From Prunus persica (taxonomy: Eukaryota; Streptophyta; Magnoliopsida; Rosales; Rosaceae), in contig NC_034014.1 in assembly GCF_000346465.2 (NCBI RefSeq), forward strand, positions 7,406,890-7,470,889: a stretch of 64,000 nucleotides of DNA, read 5' to 3'. The notes below the pieces were generated by a model that saw nothing but the letters and a program-made list of their open reading frames with translations, made no database searches and had not been told where the DNA came from. This document shows positions 1 to 10,844 of this stretch, piece after piece. How positions within the stretch are numbered: the first letter of the stretch is position 1; each line of letters starts with the position of its first letter. The translations under genes and the position numbers were made by a program.

Positions 1-184
1 TAGAGGGAAGAATCCTAAAATACAAGGATATTGTCCAGTTGCGTTCTCTTTGCGGATGAGGCTGCTTAGGGACCAGATTGAATTCGGCAATCCCAAGTTT
101 TAGTGTTGCATAAATATGTGAATAGTTAAGCTTTCTGGAAGGAAGAAAAAGAAAAGGAGTTTGGTGCTAGGAAGATGAGCTGAT

Positions 185-375
185 TTGGCATTAAGTTGGG
201 TTGTGTGGATGGAGAGGAACGGGAGAATGTTTTAGGGTGTTATGGGGGAGGATGTGGATCATTTGTGGGATAAAGTTTGATTTTGGCATCCTTGTGGGCT
301 TCAGTTTCTTCAGAAATTAAGGGTTGCATTGATCTTTTTATGGTATTTATTCTGATTGGGGTGAAGTTGTAAATT
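185..375 (+). pseudogene. LINE (non-LTR retrotransposon) C-terminal remnant
   Basis: Reading the plus strand through in-frame stops gives WVVWMERNGRMF, then, after a stop, a DHLWDKV segment. This resembles the tail of plant L1-type ORF2 proteins after the reverse transcriptase and zinc-binding region (a W-x-ERN-x-R-x-F motif followed by a conserved LWD block). Several stops interrupt it, so it is a dead remnant. The assignment rests on remembered family likeness. The rest of positions 1-660 shows no gene I can support. Confidence 0.45.
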
Positions 376-683
376 AGATTGTTATTTGTGTTTTCATGGA
401 TTTTCTGCTTTGTTGTACTTAAGAAAGGTGTCTTTCAGGGACTCCCCTGTGTTGTATTTTTCATTTTTATTCAATGGAAGTTTGTTTCTTATCCAAAAAG
501 GAAAAAAAAAGGTTACGATAAATGCCTATAAAAAGATTTACAAGAGACCACCCCTGAAAGCTCCAACTAATAAGGCACGACCTGACCTAGAAGCTCATTC
601 TATGACAAAGTATTTTCATGAATGCATTTATGATTTATCACACACAGTGTCTTGATACAATTTCACAGCTGAAAACAAGCTTT

Positions 684-815
684 TGGTGGTTAAATTTCAC
701 CAAATATGCTGAGGGTGAAAAAGCCATTAACCACAGTGTCATCAACACATTTTCACCCTCACATTTTAGCCGCACCAACACTCAAGTATGTTGAGGGTGA
801 AATTTGACCACGAAA
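684..815. repeat. short inverted-repeat element
   Basis: The ends are inverted: TGGTTAAATTTCACC near 686-700 and GGTGAAATTTGACCA near 796-810. Between them the motif GAGGGTGAAA occurs twice, with its complement TTTTCACCCTC in the middle, giving nested stem-loops. It may be a small MITE; no target duplication was identified. Confidence 0.4.
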
Positions 816-1221
816 AGCAAGGGCAGAGTGCATCATCATCACACATTGCATAAGTTACATGCAAAATTGCTTGGTGTCAAAATGTAAAACCGAACTGGGA
901 TAGATTAAATGTTTTTCAAATGTCTTGGCAAAGAAACTAAATTGATATTTGCAACAAGCTAGACATGATGGATATTGATGCCATGATTATCAGAGTTATT
1001 GTAAGCCAAAACCAAAGGGTCACAGTTACTTATGCAATGAAAAGATATCAGAGTAAAAAGAAACCAGATACCCGGTAAAAGCCGAACTATAGAAGTTGAT
1101 TGTCGACCAAAACATCCAAAATCATTTCAGAATAAAAAAGAAATATGAGTGTTGCAGGCAAACATAAAAAGAAACCATGCATCTAAGAACTTTACAATTC
1201 AGCTGGGACAAATCCATTTCC

Positions 1222-3294
1222 TTAAGAACACACCAAAAGAAGGTACTGAAACATGAGTGCATGAAAGGGGAAATCAATTCTAACCAGAGCTATCTGTAAT
1301 GCCTGCAATGTTGTTGCTGGTTCTGTATTTACATGGTGATTATTCATTACGTATTCAAGAAGATTTTTTGCCATAGCCTTGACAACATCCTGCATAATAG
1401 TAACATCAATCAAGATATCATTAAAATAAAGAACTGTGTTTTACTAAGATGTATTAATGGAATATTAGTTAAGGCAGCACATAAGAACAAAATTGAAAAT
1501 AAAATATTGTTAACGGGTAAATCAAATTCATACAGAGAGTTGAAGGACTCCACATAGTTTTGATATCCCAGGCTTCAAAAGAAGATTGAGATTCTTCTGG
1601 GCATCGATCAATTTTCTTCTCTCCTCAGAAGCAAACAGGTTACTTTTTGGTTTTTCTAATACATTCCTATCCACATTATGTGAAGTAGAGTCACATTTTT
1701 CATCAGTAGTTGTATTTACACAAGTAGTTGATCTAGCAAAACAATGAGGCACATTATGTGCTGCAGTTACAGAAGCTCCTGCAAAAGTCAATATGCTTTC
1801 AGAAACTAAAATTGGAAATTCATAAAATCTATAAGCTGACCATAACATTGAACCAAGACAGAACTCTTGGCAAAATGTTATGACAAAATGAAATACTTCA
1901 CAGTATCAGCCATTTACCTCCCTTGCATCTGGGAGTTGTTTTTCCCTCAGATACAGGCTTTAGATAGGGTGAATCATCATTACTATTTACCATCATCTTG
2001 CGCATCTTGACAACTTCATCACCTTCAACTTCTGGTGTCTTTGATAACTCATCAAGCAATCGTTCCCTTTTTTTTCGTTTCCCCTGAGACAAAACACAAC
2101 AAGATTTCCACCGAGGATGCTTTCCCTCCAACAACTTTATACGCAACTTAAGCGGTTCCCGCTCACATTTTTCATCAGCAATTGTATTTACACAACTAGT
2201 TGACCTGGCAGAAGAATGAGGCACAATATCTGCTGGAGTTACAGAAGCTCCTGCAAAAGTGGAGATGCTTTCAAAACTAAAACTGGAAATTCAGAAAATC
2301 CACAAGCTGACCCTAGCACTGCACCAAGACCGAACTCTAGGCAAAATGTCATGAAAAAAATGAAATAATTCACAATGTCAGCCATTTACCTTCCTTGCAT
2401 CCAGGATTTATCTTTCCCTCTAATCCAGGCTTTACATAGTGTGGATCATCATTACTATTTACCACCATCTTGCGCTTCTTTACAACTTCATCACTTTCAA
2501 CTTCTGTTGTATTCGATAACTCTTCAAGCAATTGTTCCCTTTTTCGTTTCCCCTGAGACAAACCAGAACAAGATTTCCCAGGATGCTTTCCCTCCAACAG
2601 CTCTCTCTGAAACCTGAGCGGCTGTCCTTCATCCGTATGTTCCCTTTCCCGCTCACTACTGCGCAGCAACGGAACCTACAAGTACACCAATGAACTAACA
2701 CAAGTTTCAAAATAAAAAAATAGAACATGCTAAGCATAATAAACCAAATGACTAATGGATTAACACAAAACTAAATCAATCCATTTGGAAACTACCACCA
2801 TCAGAAAATAAAAGAAAATGACCATTTTTTGTGCATGATAATACCTTTGTCTTGCAGACATCTTTACTTGCATTTACTGCAGAAATATATTAAAAAAATT
2901 TATCAGAACAAGAAAGAAATAATGAGTATTACAGGCAAAAAAAAAAGGGTCAAAACTCAGTGTTACCTGATGCTTTAACCTCCTTTTTATTCTTCTTAAA
3001 GCTCGCCAAATAATCTCTACCATTTCTTATCTTATTTTTCACATGGGCAGTTCCTGCATTTTCTTTCCCACTTTTGCTAACTTCTCTAGTTCCCAATGCC
3101 AAATCTTTCATACTCTTCTCTTTCATTTCCCCTTTTCGCTCTTTTAACGATGAACCCGAGCTTTTACTTCCAGACATTTTAGACCCAGAAGAAGTTGATG
3201 AGTTATTCTTGGCTCTCTCGAACCTCCTCATGGGACTCGGCGTCCGCTTCATCTCAAACTCAGATTTCCTCTTGGGTGGTGAAGTTTTTGCCAT
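1222..3294 (-). CDS. Truncated MOM1-like protein gene (six exons)
   Basis: MOM1 is a nuclear, CHD3-derived factor needed for transcriptional gene silencing in plants. Inferred exons on the minus strand are 3294-2967, 2876-2845, 2675-2390, 2250-1918, 1778-1534 and 1389-1222. Every junction has GT/AG ends and the reading phase is preserved throughout, giving about 463 residues. Exon 1 is basic and Ser-rich (MAKTSPPKRKSEF start; an in-frame upstream ATG at 3405 is also possible). Exons 5-6 carry KPGISKLCGVLQLS and LLEYVMNNHHVNTEPATTLQ, which match a conserved MOM1 segment downstream of the helicase region as I remember it. The PHD and SNF2-helicase parts are absent. The conserved text stops after LQIAL at a GTTAGA donor-like site (1284), and read-through ends 20 residues later. 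Exons 3 and 4 are duplicates of each other. It could be a short paralogue or a pseudogene. Confidence 0.65.
1690..2635. repeat. Tandem duplication, about 470 bp x 2, creating duplicate exons
   Basis: The stretch near 1690-2160 aligns with 2163-2635 at an offset of about 472 bp with moderate divergence. Each unit holds part of an exon beginning GAGCTTCTGTAACT, the preceding intron, and an exon ending with the VVNSNDD-like segment. It is the source of the paired exons 3 and 4 (and exon 4 and 5 starts) in the MOM1-like gene. Confidence 0.85.
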
Positions 3295-3679
3295 TTCCGA
3301 GTAAACAGAGGCTCCGAGTTGCGTTTGATCTCCTTTACTACTGATTTCAACACAAAGAATTCCACAAAAGTTACAGTGATTAGCAGATAATGTTAGGGTT
3401 TCCACTGATGTCAGAGAAATTTTCCCACGAAAATAAGGGAAAGCAAATGAAATGGTAAGGCGGTCCGGTGGTTCTTTGTTTGTGTTTGAACTTCTTGAGA
3501 AAAGAAAAGAAAGAGTGTGAGAAAAGAATCCAGTACTGCCTTTGTTTTACTTGGAGGGGACGAAAACGGCATTTAATTTTTATTTATGTTATGACCATTT
3601 TACCCCTGGGATTTTAACCAAAGAAAATATGCGTACAAGAACCTGGCAAAACCATGGTCAAGTCAAAAGTCAAAATGCT

Positions 3680-3812
3680 CACCAATAAGGTGTTGGGTTG
3701 TATAGGTCTTTGATGTGTTCTCAAATGGTCATCAGTTCAAACCCTATGATATTTGCGTGTGTGTGTGTGTGAGTGTTCCCCTCTTCTTTCTAACTTTAGA
3801 AAAAAAAAAAGG
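3680..3812 (+). mobile_element. tRNA-derived SINE with target-site duplication
   Basis: A 133-bp insertion with an A-rich tail is flanked by the direct repeat GTCAAAATGCT (3669-3679 and 3813-3823). A polymerase III B-box-like CAGTTCAAACCC lies near 3732-3743, with a GGTGTTGGGTTG stretch upstream where an A box is expected. A (GT)n run sits in the body. Structure and duplication together support a SINE. Confidence 0.8.
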
Positions 3813-3823
3813 GTCAAAATGCT

Positions 3824-4630
3824 GAAATTGTTTTAATTTCAACAGAAAAAATAAAACAAGGGGTTTTTAATTTTGAATTCAAATCAGGAGACGAAGAAAA
3901 CAAGAGTGAATTGAAAAAGTATAAAGGGTACTTTTGAGACTGAAAAATTCTTGAACATAGAAGCGACTTTTGTTAAATATGGTAAATCTTGATTATGGTG
4001 TAACCCAATAGACTGAAAAGGGAGTATGAAAATAGAAAGATGAGCACATGATAGAGTTTGAAAAGTAATCGAAGTATAAAGTTGGCCTAGATTTAAATAA
4101 GAACAATTACTCCCGACACCAACTTCTTTTCTCATATTTAATTACAATTCTCTCCGGCTTAAATAAAAGTTGGCCTAATCTTGTAGAACCCACTCTTTTT
4201 TTGGTAGCAAACAGAAAAATTAAATAAAGTATGGCGGAACATTTTGTGATTTTGAGTTCCTTTCCAAATAAGCTTATTTGAGAACATTTTGTGCCTGGTG
4301 GAACTATTGTATTTCAAAAATTGAACCATTGATTTTTCAAATTGTCATTTACAAGTCATTTTTATGGAGGTTGCAGATTAGTGATTATCGAAATTGTTAT
4401 GTGAAATTACCTATTGGATAGCAGTGGGGTGCATTGTAAGTTTGCAACAGTTTAGCGTAATAAAGAAATCAAAACATACCTAAGGGATTGATAAGTTGTA
4501 TCAATCCTTAAATATGCAGAACGTAAAAATTAAGAACATATGAAGAATTATTTTACATAATAAAACCCCATCTCTGGGGAAAATTCATGGGATTGCTCAG
4601 TCCAAAGCAAATCCACTATAGAACGATGAT
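3824..4630. other. Intergenic, no gene seen
   Basis: AT-rich spacer between the upstream side of the MOM1-like gene and the LTR-like pair. Short open frames here have no recognisable domain or codon pattern. Confidence 0.5.
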
Positions 4631-4634
4631 TACA

Positions 4635-4909
4635 AGAAGTGCGTTTGTGCAAATTTCTCACGAGAGAATATTCACATGTATATCCTTCACCTTTTGAGCT
4701 TTCTTTTCTCTCTTCCTCAATTTCTGTAAAACAAATAGGAGTAAAATACCACACCCAAGGTTGTTGGCCAAAGGCCCTTTGATGCTTAAGTTAGTTCAAT
4801 TGGATCTTTGAGAAAAGATGCGGCAATAGCTAAACTGGACGGAGTTTTCTCTCACGGGAAGAGTCGGATGGCTGGAGCTGTGTGTGGTGGCACTTAGCAG
4901 TGTGGGAGA

Positions 4910-4995
<86 letters not shown>

Positions 4996-5370
4996 CGGAG
5001 GCAATGGAGGTGGCCGACTGGTAGAGAGAGAGAGAGAGAGAGGTTTCGAGGGATTTAGAGCTAGGTTTTATGATCACCTTGTGCGTATCTAGGGTTTTTC
5101 AAAAAATAATTCCTATTTTGAAGGAAGATATTCTTTCCCTTAAATGGAGAGATTGAGTCAATTAGGGATTTGGATTCTAATTAAATCCCTAATTAATGAT
5201 AATATCCCAAATTGGTGATTGGTGATTATATTCCCAAATAAAGATAATATCCCATATTTAAGATAATATCTCATACTTTGATTGGTGATTATATTCATTC
5301 TTCTTGTCCACGTGGCACCTTGTGATTGGAAGCTGGAATATTTGCTCCCACAAAGTACTCACACACTTAT
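4635..5370 (-). mobile_element. LTR-like retroelement fragment, minus orientation
   Basis: Its reverse complement matches 5925-6590 over most of its length. Shared landmarks are the segment around GTTGGCCAAAGGCCCT, a GGCAATAGCTAAA block, a long CT/GA microsatellite zone, and an end near TTTGCACAAAC, beyond which likeness stops. The plus-oriented partner carries a TATA box, as expected for an LTR. No gag or pol coding sequence is present. Confidence 0.6.
4913..4991. repeat. (GA)n microsatellite
   Basis: About 39 uninterrupted GA dinucleotides, with a second short run near 5023-5042. It lies inside the LTR-like fragment at the position where the partner copy has a short CT run (6264-6280), so it expanded after the copies diverged. 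Confidence 0.95.
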
Positions 5371-5924
5371 CCTAGACACATTCTAGACAATGTTTACCCA
5401 CTTCTTCATAACTCAACTTCTGTCACGGGATAATCTTTCAACACTCCTTATGTTGAACGCAATACTGGTCACGATTACTTCAAGCTTGCAGGAGTTCTTC
5501 CAACTCTCATTTTTGTTGAATCCGATACGGGTCGCAATCGATTCAAACTCACTAGAGAAAAACCGCCAGCACAACCTTGGTGCCCTCAACTGTATTAGTC
5601 ACAGAACATGCAAATGAATGCAATATGAATGATAAAAATGTTTGATAAATCACCAAGTAAACATAGAACACTTGATGATTTATCTTAAATAAAAACTCAA
5701 CTTTCCAAAGTTTATGTACTGAAAATATGATGAAAGCTTTGAAAAATAGTCCTTCAAAACAAAGATTGATTGATTGATAAATAAATAAATAAAATTTAAT
5801 CCCAAAAACATTATCCTTTTCTATAGATAATCATATGTAAAATTAAACCAATAGAAAAGACAAATATACAACAAAAGAAGGTTTTAATCAATCACAATAT
5901 CAAAACAATCAAAATGTCATCAGA
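5371..5924. other. Spacer between inverted LTR-like copies, no gene seen
   Basis: AT-rich DNA holding a diverged internal direct repeat near 5450-5570 (GTTGAACGCAATACTGGTCA versus GTTGAATCCGATACGGGTCG). It is probably retroelement-derived. No coding potential is recognised. Confidence 0.45.
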
Positions 5925-6590
5925 CACCTTTGTGGAAACATATATTTCACAGGCAAATAAGAAGATGACACGTGAAAAAAGAATATTCCTTAAGTCAAAT
6001 TAATTACTCTAATTAATTTCTATTTAATTAGAGAAATTATCTTTGATTTAAGTTAGGAATATCTCCCTAAATCAAGGAATCAATCTCCACCAAATCTCTT
6101 GGAGTAATTCCTATCATCTTTTTGGAGAAGAATAATCCTAACCAAATAAGGATTATTCTCCCAAAACCCTAGCACATAAGGAGACTATAAATACATAGCC
6201 ACACAAGACATTCAAGGTAATTCTAAATTCCTCTCTCAATACTGAAACTCTGCACAAAAATCATCTCTCTCTCTCTCTCCTTGTCGTCGCCCTTCTCTCA
6301 CCATCTCTCCTCACACGGCTAAGCACCACCACACAAGGCTAAGGCCACCCGTCTCTCCCAGTAAGAGAAAACTCCATCTATTTTAGCTATTGCCGTATCT
6401 TTTTTCAAAAATTGAATTAAACTAACTTAGGCATCAGAGGGCCTTTGGCCAACGTCCCCCAGATGTGGTCTAATTACTTCTATTTATTTTGCAAGAATCG
6501 AGGACGAGAGAGAAGGAAAATCAAAGATCGAGGAATCAACCTGCGAATATTCCATGTGTGGAATTTTGCACAAACAACCTTGATATTGTG
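5925..6590 (+). mobile_element. LTR-like retroelement fragment, plus orientation
   Basis: This is the inverted partner of 4635-5370. A TATA box (CTATAAATACA, near 6184-6194) is followed by a CT-rich leader, the GCTATTGCCGTATC block, GGGCCTTTGGCCAAC, and an end near TTTTGCACAAAC. That order fits an LTR with promoter, R and U5. The following sequence is not a recognisable primer-binding site, so the element class is uncertain. Confidence 0.6.
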
Positions 6591-7189
6591 ATATGATTGA
6601 AAACATGATTTCCAAGCAAGTTACTTAAAGAAAGAATAAAGAAAAGATATTGAAAATTATGCCTAAATGAAATCCACTTCTAAAGGGATTCTGATTGACT
6701 TAAGATGAAAGAAAATCATGAAAACAAAATCATATTAAATTTAAAAAACGTTCCTATCATGTGTTCATGAGAACTTACTCTTGGATCAAATGTCTCAAAT
6801 GTGTTAAGTCACAATTCTGTTATTTGGGAATGGCCAAGCTGTTTCAATCCTGCCATTTCTGGAAATTAGAGACAACAATTCACCTTCAACCCTACGACTA
6901 AATGACACTGCCAAACCTATATTAAGTTTTAAAAAATGCCAACACAATTTCATACTAACATTATGTGAATATCTTCAAAGAGTGTAAGTGTAAATAACGT
7001 CATTATTACCCATATTACTAATGGAACATTTATTATGAACTACCTCTCTAATTGGACACTTTATACGATTGGACTCCACCTTTATTAGAAATAGCATTAT
7101 TTACTCTACAAGTTAGGATTTATCAGCAATTACCACAGAAGATGCCTTTCTTTTCATTGCGCATTTGTGCTTACAAGAATCCTACTCTA
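6591..7189. other. Spacer, no gene seen
   Basis: AT-rich sequence between the LTR-like pair and the Harbinger element. No domain or RNA gene is recognised. Confidence 0.5.
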
Positions 7190-7759
7190 TAAGAGCATTT
7201 CCAGCAGGGCTGGAAAAACTCGGGCTGGGGGGGGGGTTTGGGCAAAAAACAGAGTCCAGCAGCAAAAGTCCAGCCCGGGCGAGAGTGGGGGCCACCAAAA
7301 CGGGCAGGCCCGAAGGTGAATTCGGCCCGAGCTCGGGCCCGAAGGCTGGGACAAAATAGCTGACGCCAGCATGGCGTCAGCCCTGAAATTTTGAATTTTT
7401 TTTTACCGTTTGCACGCGCCAACGTTAAAAAAAAATTCACATCAGCGCTACAGTGCCGCCAACGGCTCTTTGACGCGTGGCGGCCTCTGGTCGCTCCAAT
7501 TGGAATTTTTTCTTCAATCCAACGGCAGCCAATTTTTCTGCCAAAAAGAATTGAAAAAAAATCGAATTTTTTTTAAAAAAATACACAAAAATTACAGAAT
7601 TTTTTGTGTATAAATACCAACCAATACTCTTCACTTTTAACACCAACTCCTCATATATTTTCTTCTCCTTCTACTATTGTTCACTTTCTCCTCAAATTTT
7701 ATTCACTTTCTATTCAATATTTTTTCACTTTGAAGTTGTAATTTTTTTTCTAGCATATT

Positions 7760-8860
7760 ATGGGTTCTTCTAATGAAAATGGAGGGGCATGGAGCATGAT
7801 GGAAGATGTTAGCTTGTGTGAGGCTTGGGTCCAAGTTAGTCATTGTCCCGTAATGGGCAATGAGATTAAATTTTCTCATATGTGGAAAAAAATTCATCAA
7901 GCATTTTGTGAAAGGGCAATTGGTTCTACACGTACAGAAATGGCATTATCTAGTAGGTGGAAAGTTCTTAATAAAGAGTTGGGGAAATGGAGAAATGCCT
8001 TAGCAAAAGCGATTGACAACCATCGAAGTGGAGAAAATCTTAGCAATGAGGTAAATTATTTGTCATTTTTCTTCTATTAATTTCTATGTCATATTAATTT
8101 TTATTTAAATATTTCTTGCAATTTATATATTTTGTTAATATGTCTCTAGTTTTTTTTAATACATGTTGCATTTTTTTATTATTTCTTTAATTTCCATTTT
8201 TTTTTTTACATGTTGCATTGCCAATATTTTAAAAATTCTCTTGCATTTTCATTTCATTTTTTTTTATAGATTATACAAGCACAAATGTGGTTTGGTGCTA
8301 CTGGCCAAGGGAAAAAAAGTTTCAACCATACCCATTGTTGGGAGGTGGTAAAGACTTGTAAGAGATTCCAAATTATTCCAACCGGTCCGACGGTAGTCTT
8401 GAACGAGACTCCACTTCGTGAGACTCCGGCATCGGATTCACCTATGGATTCCCCGATGAATCTAGACTCACCAATTGAAAATGAGCCAAGGCCTATTGGG
8501 AGGAAGGCGGCGAAGGCGAAGAGAGGGAGTAATTCTAGCAAGAATGCATCTCAATTTTTGGAGGAACTTTCAAAGCACCAAGCCATGAGAATTGAAATGG
8601 ACTTGAAACAACAAGAGCACGATATGGCTATTCAAGTAGAATATGCAAAAGAAATGGAGTATGTATGCAAAGAAAGGGAGTATGTACGCGAACAAAACAT
8701 TGAAAAAAAAGATCGGGAAACCATGGCCATGGATACAAGCCATATGTCCCCTGAAACAAAACAATATTGGAAGCTAGAACGAAGGGATGTTATGAGACGA
8801 AGACTTTTTCGTGACGATGGACCTAGCAACACGGATTGGTTAAATGATGGAAACCATTAA
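7760..8860 (+). CDS. Harbinger ORF1 protein (Myb/SANT-like DNA-binding partner)
   Basis: In plant PIF/Harbinger elements ORF1 encodes the DNA-binding partner that works with the transposase in the nucleus. Two exons are inferred: 7760-8050 and 8270-8860. The intron has GTAAAT and TTATAG ends and phase 0, giving 293 residues. Residues 10-85 form the Myb/SANT-like unit (WSMMEDVSLCEAWVQVS, FSHMWKKIHQAF, SRWKVLNKELGKW). Exon 2 begins IIQAQMWFGATGQGKKSF and continues WEVVKTCKRFQ, then a Ser/Pro-rich patch, a basic segment (RKAAKAKRG) and a charged, probably coiled-coil C-terminal half. That C-terminal arrangement is the type found in proteins often named glutathione S-transferase T3-like or NAM-associated. 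It is converging with the transposase gene. No stop or frameshift is seen. Confidence 0.9.
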
Positions 8861-8898
8861 AATAGTTTGTTTGCCTTTCATGTCTTAGTTTACTTGCC

Positions 8899-9024
8899 TT
8901 TGATTTCATTGTATTTTTTGTTTTCTTTAATTCATGTACCTTTGATTTCATTGTAATTTTTGTTTTCTTTAATTCATGTACCTTTCATTTCATTGTATTT
9001 TTTGTTTTGTTTAATTCATGTATT
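8899..9024. repeat. Three tandem copies of a 42-bp unit
   Basis: The unit starting TTTGATTTCATTGTA begins at about 8899, 8941 and 8983, with one or two changes per copy. It lies just after the ORF1 stop, in the likely 3' untranslated region. Confidence 0.85.
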
Positions 9025-9109
9025 TTATTTTATTATTAGTTGTATTGCTTTTCTTTTAGTCAATAAAGAAAATATTCAACAAAAATCCTTTTTATTCAAA
9101 ACATTCCAT

Positions 9110-9250
9110 ACATAAAAAACAAACCACAACCAAAGCATAAAAAATAAACAACCCACAACCAAAGCATAAAACATAAACAACCCACAACCAAAGCATAAAA
9201 AATAAACAACCCACAACCAAAGCATAAAACATAAACAACCCACTCACAAC
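9110..9250. repeat. Tandem repeats of about 31 bp
   Basis: Roughly four and a half copies of a unit containing AACCCACAACCAAAGCATAA lie just downstream of the transposase stop, between the converging transposon genes. Together with the 42-bp array it forms a repeat-rich intergenic hinge. Confidence 0.85.
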
Positions 9251-9310
9251 AAAAAATAAACAACATACAACATAAACATAATAAAATAAAAACAACTTCT
9301 TCACTTCACT

Positions 9311-10687
9311 TTATTCACCTTCATTTCCTTCATTGCCTTTCACCGCCCATAAATGCTCCATCAAGTCAACTTGACGGTGTTCATGAATATACGACGATTG
9401 CATCTCCGTGTAGCGATCAATCATACGAGGCATGAAACTACCGTCTCTAACCAACGGTTCATGCTGCACTGCTTCTCCATTTGGCCCCACTGGTTTTTCA
9501 TAAATTCGTGTTAGGGCCGTGTCCATGGGATTTGGTTCATACACGTCATCAGCATCGTAATCATATTCATCTTCCACAATCATGTTATGGAGGATGATAC
9601 AAGTCATCATTATACTCCTAAGCACCTCCTCGTCAAATAGACGTGCCGCGCCCCTGATAATAGCCCACCGAGCTTGAAGGATACCAAAGCACCTCTCAAC
9701 ATCTTTTCTGTACCCCTCTTGATAGCGAGCAAAAAATGTTTCCTTATGGGATCGGGGATGTGGAATTGTTTTCACAAATGTTGTCCACCTCGGGTATATG
9801 CCATCAGCTAGATAATACCCGGTCTGGTAGATGGTATTGTCAATTTCATATGTGATATTTGGGGCTTCACCTCTCAAAACATCATTGAACACCGGGGATT
9901 GACCTAGGACATTCAAATCGTTTTGAGATCCGGCAACTCCGAAGAAGGCGTGCCAAACCCATGTATCAAAACCAGCAACTGCTTCCAGGATGATACTTTT
10001 CTGCCCTTTTCTATTTCCGTAGTCCCCTTGCCAAGCAGTTGGACAATTTTTCCACTGCCAGTGCATGCAGTCAATGCTACCAATCATGCCAGGGAATCCT
10101 CGAGACTCAGCTTTTTGGAGAAGCCTTTGCAGGTCCCTGGGCGTAGGTCTGCGGAGGTAGTCTCTGGTGTACAGAGTTTCCACTGCATCACAAAATCGCA
10201 CCAAGCTCTCCAAAATAGTGGACTTCCCCATCCGAGCAATCTCATCCACCTGATCAGCAGATGACCCATACGCCAACATTCGTATCACAGCTGTGAACTT
10301 CTGCTCTGGAAGAAGTCCCAAATTTCCAGCACAATTTCTCTTTTGAACAAAATATTCATCATAATTGCAAATATCATGCATGATTTTATTGAACAAATGG
10401 GGTTGCATTCTATATCTCCCTCGAAAATGAACATCAGAGTACAGAGATTGTGGGATAAAATAATCTTCCATAAGATTCTTACCCCGGGAATGTCTATGTC
10501 TGTCCACATTTGGGCGACGGCCTTCTCGTGAACCACGGCGAGCCTGCTTTTCTTCCTCCAGCAAAGCAACTGCTATGCCAAGTTGCTCATCTAGTTCTCT
10601 CTGCGCCCTTTTGCTTGCAACTCGTCTACGCATTCTTTCTCTAGTTTCTCGCTCTTGCTTCTCCAAAACCTCTTCCATGTCTGCCAT
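9311..10687 (-). CDS. Harbinger transposase (HARBI1-like DDE nuclease)
   Basis: A single open frame of 458 residues starting at MADMEEVLEK; an in-frame ATG at 10873 would add 62 residues with no family likeness, so the inner start is preferred. The N-terminal 1-70 are basic and coiled-coil-like. Residues 127-165 form the helix-turn-helix region (LPEQKFTAVIRMLAYG, MGKSTILESLVRFC). The catalytic DDE triad is visible: D206 in GMIGSIDCMHW, D295 in YYLADGIYPRW and E331 in KDVERCFGILQARW. The length is normal for plant PIF/Harbinger transposases, and no inactivating change is seen. It should cut and paste the surrounding element by recognising its terminal repeats, together with the ORF1 protein. 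Confidence 0.95.
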   Translation of the reverse strand: MADMEEVLEKQERETRERMRRRVASKRAQRELDEQLGIAVALLEEEKQARRGSREGRRPNVDRHRHSRGKNLMEDYFIPQSLYSDVHFRGRYRMQPHLFNKIMHDICNYDEYFVQKRNCAGNLGLLPEQKFTAVIRMLAYGSSADQVDEIARMGKSTILESLVRFCDAVETLYTRDYLRRPTPRDLQRLLQKAESRGFPGMIGSIDCMHWQWKNCPTAWQGDYGNRKGQKSIILEAVAGFDTWVWHAFFGVAGSQNDLNVLGQSPVFNDVLRGEAPNITYEIDNTIYQTGYYLADGIYPRWTTFVKTIPHPRSHKETFFARYQEGYRKDVERCFGILQARWAIIRGAARLFDEEVLRSIMMTCIILHNMIVEDEYDYDADDVYEPNPMDTALTRIYEKPVGPNGEAVQHEPLVRDGSFMPRMIDRYTEMQSSYIHEHRQVDLMEHLWAVKGNEGNEGE

Positions 10688-10844
10688 TGAGAATGGAGAA
10701 TGGAGAATGAAATCTAAAATTTGAGAAATTGAAATGTAGAGAAGAACTGGTGTGGGAGGTATGAGCTGAACCTCTGATTTTATAGAAAAATGTACACAGA
10801 TAGATATGACACGCGGTGCAATCTTAGAGGGTGAAAATCTTATC

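Noticed and set aside
4796..5077. Ser/Leu-repeat open frame
   Set aside because: It is a translation of the GA microsatellite inside an LTR-like repeat.
7165..7646. Several overlapping open frames on both strands
   Set aside because: They lie in the non-coding left subterminal region of the Harbinger element, overlap one another and show no domain.
9923..10264. Plus-strand 113-residue frame
   Set aside because: It is an antisense shadow of the transposase coding sequence.
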